DNA from: Pseudomonas luteola NBRC 103146
GTDB taxonomy: Bacteria; Pseudomonadota; Gammaproteobacteria; Pseudomonadales; Pseudomonadaceae
Direction: 5' to 3'
Assembly: GCF_002091675.1 (NCBI RefSeq)
Contig: NZ_BDAE01000012.1
Location: forward strand, 62,001 to 126,000
Length of the DNA stretch: 64,000 bases
Part shown: in pieces, positions 44,850 through 53,821 of the stretch
How positions within the stretch are numbered: the first letter of the stretch is position 1
Layout of the letters: each line of letters starts with the position of its first letter
Translations under genes and position numbers: made by a program
Notes under the pieces: generated by a model
The model's input: only the letters and a program-made list of their open reading frames with translations
Databases searched by the model: none
What the model was told of the DNA's origin: nothing

Positions 44850-46412
44850 ATGATGCCCGAAGATTATCGTGCCGAGAAAAACCGTCCACTGACGGGCGAA
44901 GAATACTTGGCCAGCCTGCGTGATGATCGTGAAATCTACATCTATGGCGATCGCGTCAAGGATGTCACTACCCATCCGGCCTTCCGTAACGCCGCGGCCT
45001 CTATGGCCAAGCTGTACGACGCCCTCCATGATCCCGAAACCAGAGAAACGCTCTGCTGGGAAACCGACACGGGCAACGGCGGCTATACACACAAGTTCTT
45101 TCGCTTCGCCCGTAACGCTGATGAACTGCGCGAACAGCGTGATGCCATCGCCGAGTGGTCGCGTCTGACCTATGGCTGGATGGGCCGCACACCGGACTAT
45201 AAGGCCGCCTTTGGCAGCGCACTGGGCGCCAACGCCGAGTTCTATGGCAAATTCGAGCAGAATGCCCGCACCTGGTACAAGCGTATCCAGGAAGCGTGCC
45301 TCTACCTCAACCATGCTATCGTCAATCCGCCCATTGATCGCGACAAGCCGGTCGATCAGGTAAAGGACGTATTCATCTCCGTGGATGAAGAAGTTGACGG
45401 TGGCATCATCGTCAGCGGCGCGAAAGTCGTGGCGACCAACTCGGCCCTGACACACTATAACTTCGTGGGGCAAGGCTCTGCGCAGCTGCTCGGAGACAAC
45501 ACAGATTTCGCCTTGATGTTTATCGCCCCGATGAATACCAAGGGCATGAAGCTGATCTGCCGTCCCTCCTATGAGCTGGTGGCAGGGATGACGGGTTCTC
45601 CATTTGACTATCCGTTGTCGAGCCGCTTCGACGAGAACGACGCCATCCTTATCATGGATCGGGTGTTCATCCCATGGGAGAACATTCTGATCTATCGAGA
45701 TTTCGATCGCTGCAAGCAATGGTTTCCACAAGGCGGCTTTGGTCGACTGTTCCCCATGCAAGGCTGTACCCGTCTGGCCGTCAAACTGGACTTCATCACC
45801 GGTGCACTGTTCAAGGCACTGCAATGCACCGGCTCGCTGGAGTTCCGCGGCGTGCAGGCACAAATGGGCGAAGTGGTCGCATGGCGTAACCTTTTCTGGT
45901 CACTTACTGACGCCATGTACGGTAATGCTTCCGAGTGGAAAAACGGCGCCTGGCTACCCAGCGCTCAAGCCTTGCAAGCCTACCGTGTGCTGGCGCCACA
46001 AGCCTATCCGGAGATCAAGAAGATCATTGAGCAGGTCGTGGCCAGCGGCTTGATCTACCTGCCGACCGGATCGCGCGATCTCAAGGACCCGACGCTGAAC
46101 AAATACCTGAGTACCTATTGTCGCGGGTCCGGCGGTATGGGCCATGAGGAACGTATCAAGATCCTGAAGCTGCTTTGGGATGCCATCGGCACGGAATTTG
46201 GCGGACGCCATGAGCTGTACGAAATCAACTATGCCGGGAGCCAGGACGAGATCCGCATGCAGGCGCTGCGCCATGCACAAGGAACCGGTGCGATGAAGAG
46301 CATGACTGATATGGTAGAGAAGTGCCTGTCGGACTACGACCTAAACGGTTGGACCGTTCCGCACCTGACCAATCCGGACGATATCAACATGCTGGACCGT
46401 ATTCGCCAGTAA
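44850..46412 (+). CDS. hpaB: 4-hydroxyphenylacetate 3-monooxygenase, oxygenase component
   Basis: FADH2-using hydroxylase that converts 4-hydroxyphenylacetate to homoprotocatechuate (3,4-dihydroxyphenylacetate), 520 residues. It aligns from its second codon with E. coli HpaB: MMPEDYR against MKPEDFR, then GEEYLASLRDDREIYIYGDRV, SALTHYNFVGQGSAQ and the C-terminal GWTVPHLTNPDDINMLD. The start at 44850 gives exact length agreement; the frame is open 68 codons further up. GGAG lies about ten bases before it. hpaC follows. The two-component HpaBC also hydroxylates other phenols. Confidence 0.97.
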   Translation: MMPEDYRAEKNRPLTGEEYLASLRDDREIYIYGDRVKDVTTHPAFRNAAASMAKLYDALHDPETRETLCWETDTGNGGYTHKFFRFARNADELREQRDAIAEWSRLTYGWMGRTPDYKAAFGSALGANAEFYGKFEQNARTWYKRIQEACLYLNHAIVNPPIDRDKPVDQVKDVFISVDEEVDGGIIVSGAKVVATNSALTHYNFVGQGSAQLLGDNTDFALMFIAPMNTKGMKLICRPSYELVAGMTGSPFDYPLSSRFDENDAILIMDRVFIPWENILIYRDFDRCKQWFPQGGFGRLFPMQGCTRLAVKLDFITGALFKALQCTGSLEFRGVQAQMGEVVAWRNLFWSLTDAMYGNASEWKNGAWLPSAQALQAYRVLAPQAYPEIKKIIEQVVASGLIYLPTGSRDLKDPTLNKYLSTYCRGSGGMGHEERIKILKLLWDAIGTEFGGRHELYEINYAGSQDEIRMQALRHAQGTGAMKSMTDMVEKCLSDYDLNGWTVPHLTNPDDINMLDRIRQ

Positions 46413-46466
46413 TCCTGCAATGCTGTCGCCGAATCGCTGATCCGGCGCCCCGTGGAGGTAGAGGTC

Positions 46467-46979
46467 ATGACCCAACTCAGTCCAACCCAACAAGCCTTTC
46501 GCAATGCCATGGCGTCGCTGTCCGCCGCCGTGAATGTCCTGACCACCAATGGCCCTGGTGGACGCTGTGGCATTACGGCCACTGCCGTCTGCTCGGTCAC
46601 GGACACGCCGCCCACCGTTATGGTGTGCATCAACCGCAACAGTGCCATGAATAGTGTCTTCAAGCAGAACGGGCGGCTGTGCGTGAATGTCCTGGCGGGC
46701 GAACATGAAGAAGTGGCCCGTCATTTTGCCGGGATGACTGGTATCGACATGGATGAGCGCTTCAAGCGTCACGCCTGGAAGGAGGGCCGCGAGGGCGTTC
46801 CGATTCTTGACGATGCCCTGGCCAGCCTGCAGGGAAGGATTACCGATACCCAGGAAGTCGGCACCCACTCGGTGCTTCTCGTAGAGCTCGATGAAATCTG
46901 TACCCGCGAGCGATGCGACAGCCTGGTGTATTTCAGCCGTAATTTTCATCGACTGCAACGCGAGCACAGCGCTGCCTGA
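46467..46979 (+). CDS. hpaC: 4-hydroxyphenylacetate 3-monooxygenase, reductase component
   Basis: NADH:flavin oxidoreductase of 170 residues that supplies FADH2 to HpaB. Flavin-reductase-like split barrel with VNVLTTNGPGGRCGITATAVCSVTDTPP at the start, NSVFKQNGRLCVNVL and a C-terminal YFSRNFHRL. Equal in length to E. coli HpaC. The start is the ATG with GGAGGTAGAGG upstream; a GTG 15 bases before it is in frame. Followed by a terminator. Confidence 0.96.
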   Translation: MTQLSPTQQAFRNAMASLSAAVNVLTTNGPGGRCGITATAVCSVTDTPPTVMVCINRNSAMNSVFKQNGRLCVNVLAGEHEEVARHFAGMTGIDMDERFKRHAWKEGREGVPILDDALASLQGRITDTQEVGTHSVLLVELDEICTRERCDSLVYFSRNFHRLQREHSAA

Positions 46980-46993
46980 CCGGTCGCCCCCTT

Positions 46994-47021
46994 GCCGCGT
47001 CATATGTGGCGCGGCTTTTTT
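46994..47021 (+). terminator. Rho-independent terminator after hpaC
   Basis: GCCGCG(T)CA / TG(G)CGCGGC stem with loop TATG followed by TTTTTT. It lies 15 bases past the hpaC stop, so hpaBC forms a two-gene unit. Confidence 0.85.
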
Positions 47022-47026
47022 AGGGA

Positions 47027-47959
47027 TTACGACTCGATTGCCAGAGTGCTGGCGCGACGGCTGAGCCGATAGTCGCTGGGTGTAATGCCTGCCTGGCGCG
47101 TAAAGAAGCGACTGAAGTAGGCCGGATCCTTGAAGCCCAGGCGAAAGCATATTTCGTTGGCGGAACTACCTGTGAACACCAACAGCCGCTTGGCCTCTTG
47201 CATAAGGCGGTCATGGACGAGCCGTTTCGAGGGAATGTCTGCGGTACGTCGGCAGATGTCGTTCAGCCGCGATTCCGTCAGGCCCAACTGATCAGCGTAT
47301 CGGGACAACGGCCAATGCTCGGTGTAGTGCGCTTCGATGAGTTCATTGAAGCGCCGAAACAACTGCAGGTCATCCTGCCGCACAGGCTGTGCCGCGATTG
47401 ATTTTGGAGAGAGACGAAGCATGCTGATAAAGATCAGGCGAGTCAGGGCTATCAGGCCACAGGCCTGGCCAGGACGAGATGTACCCGCCTCCAGCCTTAG
47501 CAACTCAAACAACGAGGCCAGCCGCTCGGCCTCTTCGCGAAACTCAGCCTCCAGGCTGGCCAGGCCTACACAGATCGGCAGGAATCCCGACGCGGTCCAG
47601 AGATCAGGCACCTCCTGCAATAGCGACCATACCAGCTGTTGGCGAACCGTCAGGACATGTCCGTCGCTGCCCTCCTCCGTCACAAAGGCATGGGGGACCG
47701 GAGGCGGTGTGATGAAGAACATAGGGCCCTGCTCCTGGTACTGCCGGTCATCCAGGTACACCCGAACCTTGCCGGTCTTCACGTAATGCACCTGAAAGAA
47801 CCGGTCATGCCGGTGGGCACGCATGTTGCGCCCGAAGAACTCCGCCAGTCTGCCTAGCGCATCGTAATGCACCTCGGCATCGGCATAACGCTGGTCGTAG
47901 ACCTGACCGATGTTGATGTTGGGGATCGGCTGGATAGACACGGACGCAAGACTTTTCAT
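47027..47959 (-). CDS. hpaA: HpaA-type AraC activator of the hpa genes
   Basis: AraC/XylS regulator of about 310 residues, aligning with E. coli HpaA, the activator of hpaBC in response to 4-HPA: AHRHDRFFQVHYVKTGKVRVYLDD is the N-terminal cupin arm, and LGLTESRLNDICRRTADIPSKRL with ANEICFRLGFKDPAYFSRFF the two helix-turn-helix motifs. The start is uncertain: ATGs at 47968, 47965 and 47959 follow one another and none has a strong Shine-Dalgarno; 47959 has the best spacing to AAAGA. A CA motif lies just upstream. Convergent with hpaBC, divergent from hpaG1. Confidence 0.93.
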   Translation of the reverse strand: MKSLASVSIQPIPNINIGQVYDQRYADAEVHYDALGRLAEFFGRNMRAHRHDRFFQVHYVKTGKVRVYLDDRQYQEQGPMFFITPPPVPHAFVTEEGSDGHVLTVRQQLVWSLLQEVPDLWTASGFLPICVGLASLEAEFREEAERLASLFELLRLEAGTSRPGQACGLIALTRLIFISMLRLSPKSIAAQPVRQDDLQLFRRFNELIEAHYTEHWPLSRYADQLGLTESRLNDICRRTADIPSKRLVHDRLMQEAKRLLVFTGSSANEICFRLGFKDPAYFSRFFTRQAGITPSDYRLSRRASTLAIES

Positions 47960-47968
47960 GAACATCAT

Positions 47969-47982
47969 TCTTTTTGTTGTTG
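47969..47982 (-). promoter_or_regulatory. CA motif in the hpaA leader
   Basis: AACAACAAAAAGAA on the minus strand directly precedes the cluster of hpaA start codons and would cover the ribosome binding region. Candidate Hfq/Crc repression site. Confidence 0.5.
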
Positions 47983-48011
47983 AACCAAGCATACGCGAAC
48001 TCAGGTAACAC

Positions 48012-48040
48012 TTGACCTTAGTTAACATATTAAATATAAA
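48012..48040 (+). promoter_or_regulatory. sigma-70 promoter of the hpaG1 operon
   Basis: TTGACC (48012-48017) and TATAAA (48035-48040) are 17 bases apart, a near-consensus -35/-10 pair. A 16-bp operator-like element fills the spacer and a second begins at the -10 end. Confidence 0.75.
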
Positions 48041-48055
48041 GTTAACACATTAACT
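48020..48055. promoter_or_regulatory. two operator-like elements (candidate HpaR sites)
   Basis: AGTTAACATATTAAAT (48020-48035) and AGTTAACACATTAACT (48040-48055) are similar 16-bp imperfect palindromes with centres 20 bp apart. The first lies in the promoter spacer, the second covers the start point, an arrangement that would block RNA polymerase. Related copies stand upstream of hpaR/feaB and feaR. Confidence 0.55.
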
Positions 48056-48091
48056 ATTTACTCCCAAACAGGTATGCCCTGTTTCCACACC

Positions 48092-48099
48092 AATAACAA
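48092..48099 (+). promoter_or_regulatory. CA motif next to the hpaG1 ribosome binding site
   Basis: AATAACAA, an exact AAnAAnAA, touches the GGGAG Shine-Dalgarno of hpaG1 (ATG at 48111). Bound Hfq-Crc there would block ribosome entry. Confidence 0.5.
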
Positions 48100-48110
48100 G
48101 GGAGAGCGCC

Positions 48111-48767
48111 ATGTCGCGATCACTTAGCGAATCTGCCAATGGAACACTGTTCGGCGTCGCCCTGAATTTCCAAGGCCTTTTGCGCAGCCGACTTGAAGAG
48201 TTTCACGAATCGCCTTACCAACAGCCCCCACTGAAACCGGTCCTGTTCATCAAGACGCCCAACACCCGTAACGGGCACCAGCAGCCCGTCATCATGCCCC
48301 AGGGGGAGCGTCTGCAGGCAGGCCCAGCCCTGGGAGTAGTGATTGGCAAACGGGCCAGCCGGGTAACTGAAGACCAGGCCATGGGCTACGTGGCGGGGTA
48401 TACCGTCGTCAACGAATTCAGCCTGCCGGAAGAGAGCTACTACCGGCCTGCGGTGAAGGCCAAATGCCGGGACGGATTCTGTTCCATAGGTCCTGAGCTG
48501 GTGCCGGCAGAGGCCGTGAGCGACCCGAATCTGCTCACCCTCAAGCTCTATGTAAACGGCACGCTGCGCCAGGAAAACACGACGGCTAACTGGGTACGCA
48601 CCCTCCCTCAGCTGATCGCCGAGCTGAGCGAGTTCATGACGTTGAACGAAGGCGACGTGCTGATCACCGGTACGCCTGAGGGCCGCGTCGATGTCACGCC
48701 GGGTGATCGCGTAGAGGTCGAGATCGACCGCATCGGCCGCCTCATCAATACCGTAGTTGCGGAATAA
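48111..48767 (+). CDS. hpaG1: homoprotocatechuate pathway isomerase/decarboxylase, HpaG1 half
   Basis: A 218-residue fumarylacetoacetate-hydrolase-fold protein corresponding to the N-terminal half of E. coli HpaG, the bifunctional 5-carboxymethyl-2-oxo-hex-3-ene-dioate decarboxylase/HHDD isomerase. In HpaG2 the metal ligands are Glu in HYECEL; here the same place reads AGPALGV, so the acidic pair is absent and this half may be catalytically silent or structural. First gene of the hpaG-E-D-F-X-H-I operon. Confidence 0.9.
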   Translation: MSRSLSESANGTLFGVALNFQGLLRSRLEEFHESPYQQPPLKPVLFIKTPNTRNGHQQPVIMPQGERLQAGPALGVVIGKRASRVTEDQAMGYVAGYTVVNEFSLPEESYYRPAVKAKCRDGFCSIGPELVPAEAVSDPNLLTLKLYVNGTLRQENTTANWVRTLPQLIAELSEFMTLNEGDVLITGTPEGRVDVTPGDRVEVEIDRIGRLINTVVAE

Positions 48768-48777
48768 GGAGCACCCC

Positions 48778-49551
48778 ATGAAACATGCACGTATTCGCTA
48801 TCAGGGTGAGATCCATACCGTTACCGTCGACGATGACCATGCAGTACGTCTGCCCAGTGGCGAACGGCTATTGGAAGACCAGGTGGAATGGCTGCCGCCC
48901 GCCACAGGCAGCATGTTTGCCCTGGGCCTCAATTATGCGGACCACGCGGCAGAGCTGGCTTTCAAAGCACCCACCGAGCCACTGGCCTTTATCAAATCGC
49001 CCAACACCTATACCGGACACAGGCAGATCACCTGGCGGCCTGACAACGTCAAGTACATGCACTACGAGTGTGAGCTGGTGGCTGTCATTGGCAAACCGGC
49101 ACGTCATGTAAAGCGCGCGGACGCTCTGGACTATCTGGCTGGCTATACCGTGTGCAATGACTACGCGATCCGCGACTACCTCGAGAACTACTACCGCCCC
49201 AACCTGCGGGTGAAAAACCGCGACTGCACCACACCGATCGGTCCCTGGATCGTCGACACCGCCGATGTGCCAGACCCGTCCAACCTGCGCCTGCGCACCT
49301 GGATCAACGGTGAGCTGAAGCAGGAAGGCACCACGGCGGACATGATCTTCGATATCCCCTACCTGATCGAATACTTTTCGAGTTTCATGACCCTGCAGCC
49401 CGGCGACATGATCGCCACCGGCACGCCGGAGGGCCTTGCCGATGTGGTGCCTGGAGATGAAGTCGTCGTGGAAGTGGAAGGCGTCGGTCGCCTCGTCAAT
49501 ACCATCGTCAGCGAAGAAGCTTTCTTCGCCGCAGCTGCCAAAGAGGTCTGA
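48778..49551 (+). CDS. hpaG2: 5-oxopent-3-ene-1,2,5-tricarboxylate decarboxylase/HHDD isomerase, HpaG2 half
   Basis: A 257-residue FAH-family protein equal to the C-terminal half of HpaG. The metal-binding Glu97 and Glu99 (HYECEL) and the CNDYAIRD segment are present, so this is the likely active part, which decarboxylates the ring-cleavage aldehyde's oxidation product and isomerises the resulting hydroxydienoate. AAGGAGCACCCC precedes the ATG, ten bases after hpaG1. In E. coli the two halves are one polypeptide. Confidence 0.92.
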   Translation: MKHARIRYQGEIHTVTVDDDHAVRLPSGERLLEDQVEWLPPATGSMFALGLNYADHAAELAFKAPTEPLAFIKSPNTYTGHRQITWRPDNVKYMHYECELVAVIGKPARHVKRADALDYLAGYTVCNDYAIRDYLENYYRPNLRVKNRDCTTPIGPWIVDTADVPDPSNLRLRTWINGELKQEGTTADMIFDIPYLIEYFSSFMTLQPGDMIATGTPEGLADVVPGDEVVVEVEGVGRLVNTIVSEEAFFAAAAKEV

Positions 49552-49552
49552 A

Positions 49553-51013
49553 ATGATCAAGCACTGGATCAACGGCCGTGAGGTCGAGAGCAAGGAAACG
49601 TTTACCAATTACAACCCGGCGACCGGCGAGGCACTGGGCGAAGTGGCCAGCGGCGGCGCCGAGGAAGTCGCCCAAGCCGTGGCGGCTGCCAAGGAAGCTT
49701 TCCCCAAGTGGGCCAACACCCCAGCCAAGGAACGGGCCAAGCTGATGCGCAGGCTGGGCGAGCTGATCGACAAGAACGTGCCAAATCTGGCCGAGCTGGA
49801 AACCCTGGATACGGGGCTTCCAATTCATCAGACCAAGAACGTACTCATACCCCGAGCCTCCCATAACTTCGACTTCTTTGCAGAAGTCTGCACACGGATG
49901 GATGGGCATACCTATCCGGTCGATGACCAGATGCTGAACTATACCCTGCACCAGCCGGTAGGGGTCTGCGGCCTGGTTTCACCCTGGAACGTACCGTTCA
50001 TGACAGCGACATGGAAAACGGCGCCGTGTCTGGCACTGGGCAATACCGCCGTGCTGAAAATGTCCGAGCTGTCGCCCCTTACGGCCAACGAACTAGGCCG
50101 TCTGGCCTTGGAAGCAGGCATTCCGCCAGGCGTATTGAACGTCGTGCAGGGCTATGGCGCCACAGCTGGAGACGCCCTGGTTCGTCACCCGGACGTGCGG
50201 GCCATCTCATTCACTGGCGGCACCGCTACCGGCCGAAAAATCATGGAAACGGCAGGACTCAAGAAGTATTCCATGGAGTTAGGCGGCAAATCGCCTGTGC
50301 TCATCTTTGATGACGCCGATTTAGGCCGCGCGCTGGACGCTGCTCTCTTCACCATCTTCTCGCTCAACGGTGAGCGTTGCACGGCGGGCAGCCGTATCTT
50401 CATCCAGGAAACGGTTTACGACCAGTTTGTCGAGGAGTTCGCTGCACGCGCCAAGCGCCTGATCGTGGGTGATCCGCAAGATCCAAAGACCCAGGTCGGC
50501 TCGATGATTACCCAGGCTCATTACAACAAGGTCACAGGCTACATCAAGATCGGCCTGGAAGAAGGCGCCACGCTCATGGCAGGTGGTCTGGAGCGTCCAG
50601 CGAACCTGCCCGCCCATCTGACAAAGGGGCAGTTCATCCAGCCCACCGTATTTGCCAACGTCGACAACAGGATGCGTATCGCTCAGGAAGAGATTTTCGG
50701 TCCTGTCGTCTGCCTCATCAAATTCAAGGATGAGGCCGAAGCCCTGCGCCTGGCCAATGATACCGAATACGGCCTTGCGTCCTATATCTGGACCCAGGAC
50801 ATCGGCAAGGCGCACCGTCTGGCCCGTGGCATCGAGGCCGGCATGGTGTTCATTAACAGCCAGAACGTACGGGACCTGCGCCAGCCATTCGGTGGCGTGA
50901 AAGGCTCTGGTACCGGCCGTGAAGGAGGCGAGTACAGCTTCGAGGTGTTCACGGAGGTGAAGAACGTGTGCATCTCCATGGGCAGTCACCACATCCCGCG
51001 CTGGGGTGTGTAA
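49553..51013 (+). CDS. hpaE: 5-carboxymethyl-2-hydroxymuconate semialdehyde dehydrogenase
   Basis: NAD-dependent aldehyde dehydrogenase of 486 residues, close to E. coli HpaE. Catalytic Cys276 (GERCTAG), Glu242 (MELGGKSP) and NVPF oxyanion segment are visible. It oxidises the semialdehyde product of HpaD. The start is the ATG of MIKHWING with AGAGGT six bases upstream, one base after the hpaG2 stop; longer upstream frames overlap hpaG2. Confidence 0.96.
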   Translation: MIKHWINGREVESKETFTNYNPATGEALGEVASGGAEEVAQAVAAAKEAFPKWANTPAKERAKLMRRLGELIDKNVPNLAELETLDTGLPIHQTKNVLIPRASHNFDFFAEVCTRMDGHTYPVDDQMLNYTLHQPVGVCGLVSPWNVPFMTATWKTAPCLALGNTAVLKMSELSPLTANELGRLALEAGIPPGVLNVVQGYGATAGDALVRHPDVRAISFTGGTATGRKIMETAGLKKYSMELGGKSPVLIFDDADLGRALDAALFTIFSLNGERCTAGSRIFIQETVYDQFVEEFAARAKRLIVGDPQDPKTQVGSMITQAHYNKVTGYIKIGLEEGATLMAGGLERPANLPAHLTKGQFIQPTVFANVDNRMRIAQEEIFGPVVCLIKFKDEAEALRLANDTEYGLASYIWTQDIGKAHRLARGIEAGMVFINSQNVRDLRQPFGGVKGSGTGREGGEYSFEVFTEVKNVCISMGSHHIPRWGV

Positions 51014-51146
51014 CCACTCCCGCCCCAGGGCCAGCGCCTGCTAGCGGTATCGGCAGGCAAGCACCCGGGTTTTCGGGCTTATCACGACCAAGCAGTTACA
51101 ACACAGCGCCCTGATCTTCTGTTCGGGGCTAACAAGGAGAACTGTC

Positions 51147-52004
51147 ATGGGCGAAGTCGTCCTTGCAGCCAAGATTACACATGTTCCATCCATGTATCTG
51201 TCTGAACTGCCCGGAAAGCACCAGGGTTGCCGCGAGGCAGCCATCGCCGGTCACAAGCTCATCGGTCAGCGCGCCCGCGACCTGGGCGCCGACACGGCCG
51301 TCGTGTTCGATGTTCACTGGATGGTCAACAGTGGTTACCACATCAATTGCGGGCGGCAGTTCGAAGGGATCTACACCAGTAACGAGCTGCCGCACTTCAT
51401 CAAGGACATGGCGTATCAATATCCGGGCGATCCCGAGCTGGGAGCCCTGATCGATGGGGAAGCCAATGCCGCGGGGATCCGCACCATGGCCCATAACATC
51501 CCTAGCCTGGAGCTTGAATACGGAACACTCGTTCCCATGCGCTACATGCACATGGGCGTACCGGACAGCCAAAAGCTCAAGGTCATTTCCATTGCCGCCT
51601 GGTGCGCCTGGCATCGGCTGGAAGACAGCTTTGCCTTTGGTGCTGCGGTTCGTCGCGCCATTGAAAAAAGCGACCGCAAGGTACTGGTACTGGCATCCGG
51701 ATCACTCTCCCACCGGTTCTCGGACGATCGGGTCGCCGAGGCGAATATCCACAAGTGGACCCGCGAATTCGACAGGCAGGTCGACCTGCATGTGGTGGAG
51801 TTGTGGCGGCAAGGTCGCTTCAAAGAGTTCTGCGCCATGCTTCCAGACTACGCCGAGCACTGCTATGGCGAAGGCAAGATGCACGATACCGCCATGTTGC
51901 TGGGCCTGTTGGGTGGCGCTGAGTACGACAAACCCGTCGAAATCGTGACCGAGCCGTTCGGAAGCTCGGGCACCGGCCAGATCAACGCCATCTTTCCTGT
52001 TTGA
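51147..52004 (+). CDS. hpaD: 3,4-dihydroxyphenylacetate 2,3-dioxygenase
   Basis: Extradiol ring-cleavage dioxygenase of the type III (LigB) family, 285 residues. It opens homoprotocatechuate to 5-carboxymethyl-2-hydroxymuconate semialdehyde. LigB metal and substrate residues are visible in DVHWMVNSGYHINC and the SGSLSHRF segment (His near the active site). AACAAGGAG precedes the ATG; there are 133 bases between hpaE and hpaD, holding an imperfect hairpin (around 51058-51080). Confidence 0.95.
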   Translation: MGEVVLAAKITHVPSMYLSELPGKHQGCREAAIAGHKLIGQRARDLGADTAVVFDVHWMVNSGYHINCGRQFEGIYTSNELPHFIKDMAYQYPGDPELGALIDGEANAAGIRTMAHNIPSLELEYGTLVPMRYMHMGVPDSQKLKVISIAAWCAWHRLEDSFAFGAAVRRAIEKSDRKVLVLASGSLSHRFSDDRVAEANIHKWTREFDRQVDLHVVELWRQGRFKEFCAMLPDYAEHCYGEGKMHDTAMLLGLLGGAEYDKPVEIVTEPFGSSGTGQINAIFPV

Positions 52005-52071
52005 CTGGTGTTAGCAGCCTCCAGGGTCCGCACAGGCTCCTGGAGGATGCACGTCCGCTGGAGTAAAAACC

Positions 52072-52464
52072 ATGCCTCACTTTATTGCCGAATATTCGGC
52101 CAATCTTGAGCACGACGCAGACCTGCCGGGTTTGTTTGAAAAAGTCCACGCCTGTCTCGGCAACAGTGGTGTTTTCCCCCTAGGCGGTATTCGTAGCCGC
52201 GCGATCCGCATGGATACGTTCCGCATGGCTGATGGAAAACATGACTATGCGTTCGTTCATATGACGCTGAAGCTAGGTGCTGGCCGCGACCTGGAGACAA
52301 GGCGTCAAGTAGCTGATGCATTGTTCGAGGTGATCAAGCATCACTTCGCCGAGCTTCAGAGCAGACGCCTGCTGGCACTGTCGTTCGAGATGACCGAACT
52401 CTCGGCCGAACTCAATTACAAGCACAACAATATCCATGCCTTTCTGAGCGAGCAGGCCGGTTAG
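52072..52464 (+). CDS. hpaF: 5-carboxymethyl-2-hydroxymuconate delta-isomerase
   Basis: CHMI-type tautomerase of 130 residues in the HpaF family; it isomerises the product of HpaE. Pro2 (after Met removal the N-terminal base) is in MPHFIAEY, as required for this superfamily. It lies 67 bases after hpaD. Confidence 0.94.
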   Translation: MPHFIAEYSANLEHDADLPGLFEKVHACLGNSGVFPLGGIRSRAIRMDTFRMADGKHDYAFVHMTLKLGAGRDLETRRQVADALFEVIKHHFAELQSRRLLALSFEMTELSAELNYKHNNIHAFLSEQAG

Positions 52465-52488
52465 GCAGCGTTACGTTTGCGTCCTGAC

Positions 52489-52499
52489 AACAACAATAA
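52489..52499 (+). promoter_or_regulatory. CA motif in the hpaX leader
   Basis: AACAACAATAA stands just before the AAGG ribosome binding region of hpaX. An exact AAnAAnAA element, candidate Hfq/Crc site inside the operon. Confidence 0.5.
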
Positions 52500-52511
52500 A
52501 AGGCACCCACC

Positions 52512-53819
52512 ATGGCACAGGCAATCGATACGCTTTCGGTTTCGGAAAAAAACGATGCAACTTACCGGTACATCACCTGGCGACTGATGCCACTGCTGCT
52601 GGTCTGCTATGTCTTCGCTCATCTCGATCGCATCAATATCGGCTTCGCCAAGCTGCAAATGAGCAGCGACCTGCACTTCAGCGATACCGTTTATGGATTT
52701 GGCGCAGGCCTGTTCTTTATTACCTATGCCCTGTTTGGCGTACCTAGCAACCTGATGCTGGACCGTGTCGGGCCGCGCCGCTGGATTGCCACGCTGATGG
52801 TGGTCTGGGGCATCCTGTCCACCGGCATGATGTTCATCGAGTCCGCCACCGGCTTTTATACCCTGCGCTTTCTGTTAGGCGTGGCGGAAGCGGGCTTTTT
52901 CCCTGGCATCCTGGTTTATCTCAACCGCTGGTTTCCGGCCCATCGGCGGGCGTCGGTCACTGCACTGTTTGCCATTGCCGTCCCTATGGCAGGGGTCATC
53001 GGCGGCCCCCTGTCCGGCTGGATTCTGGAGCTGTTCAAGGACAGCGGCGGTCTGCGGGGGTGGCAGTGGATGTTCATGCTGGAAGGTCTGCCAGTGGTGT
53101 TGCTTGGGTTGGTCGTCCTCAAGGCCCTGCCGGACAGCTTCGAGAGCGTCAGCTGGCTTGAGCCTACCCAAAAGCGTCAACTCCGTGATGCCCTGGCGGG
53201 AGAGGAGCAGCGCAAAACGATTACCTCCTTTTCAGGCATTGTTCGCAACGGACAGGTGTGGTTGCTCGTGGCGATTTATTTTGCCGTCATGTTGGCCGTC
53301 AATACCCTTGCCTTCTGGATGCCAGCTCTTATTCACGGCGCTGGCATCGGTCAAGACAGCAACGTTGGCATGCTCAGTGCCATCCCTTATCTGGCAGGCT
53401 GCTTCTTCATGATCGCTGCGGGCCGCTCTTCCGATCGCCACCGTGAACGCCGCTGGCACCTTTGCGTTCCCCTCCTCATGGGTGCGGCCGGTATCGCCAT
53501 CGCCGGGCTGGCACCTCAAAACACAACCCTTGTCATGCTGGGCCTGGTCATTGCAGGCATGGGCGCAAGCTCCGCGCTGCCCATGTTCTGGCAGTTGCCC
53601 CCGGCGTTTCTATCGTCAGGCACACAGGCGGCCGGCATTGCCATGATCAGCTCCTTTGGCAGCGTGGCGTCATTCCTCGCTCCCTACTTCATTGGCTGGA
53701 TGCGCGATACCACCCAAAGCGCCAGCCTGGCGCTCTATGTTCTGGCGGCGCTCATCGCTGTCGGTGCCTTTTTGGTACTGCGCACCCCTGCCGCCATCGT
53801 CAATCCACAAGGAAACTAG
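52512..53819 (+). CDS. hpaX: 4-hydroxyphenylacetate permease (MFS)
   Basis: A 435-residue MFS transporter of the anion:cation symporter type, aligning with E. coli HpaX. Twelve predicted helices, with the family loop [20 protein letters not shown] after helix 2 and [17 protein letters not shown] after helix 4. It would import 4-hydroxyphenylacetate. Part of the hpa operon between hpaF and hpaH. Confidence 0.93.
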   Translation: MAQAIDTLSVSEKNDATYRYITWRLMPLLLVCYVFAHLDRINIGFAKLQMSSDLHFSDTVYGFGAGLFFITYALFGVPSNLMLDRVGPRRWIATLMVVWGILSTGMMFIESATGFYTLRFLLGVAEAGFFPGILVYLNRWFPAHRRASVTALFAIAVPMAGVIGGPLSGWILELFKDSGGLRGWQWMFMLEGLPVVLLGLVVLKALPDSFESVSWLEPTQKRQLRDALAGEEQRKTITSFSGIVRNGQVWLLVAIYFAVMLAVNTLAFWMPALIHGAGIGQDSNVGMLSAIPYLAGCFFMIAAGRSSDRHRERRWHLCVPLLMGAAGIAIAGLAPQNTTLVMLGLVIAGMGASSALPMFWQLPPAFLSSGTQAAGIAMISSFGSVASFLAPYFIGWMRDTTQSASLALYVLAALIAVGAFLVLRTPAAIVNPQGN

Positions 53820-53821
53820 CC

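Noticed and set aside
44805-45863. 352-codon open frame antisense to hpaB
   Set aside because: hpaB is certain over the whole stretch, and the antisense frame reflects its codon usage; its residues match no family.
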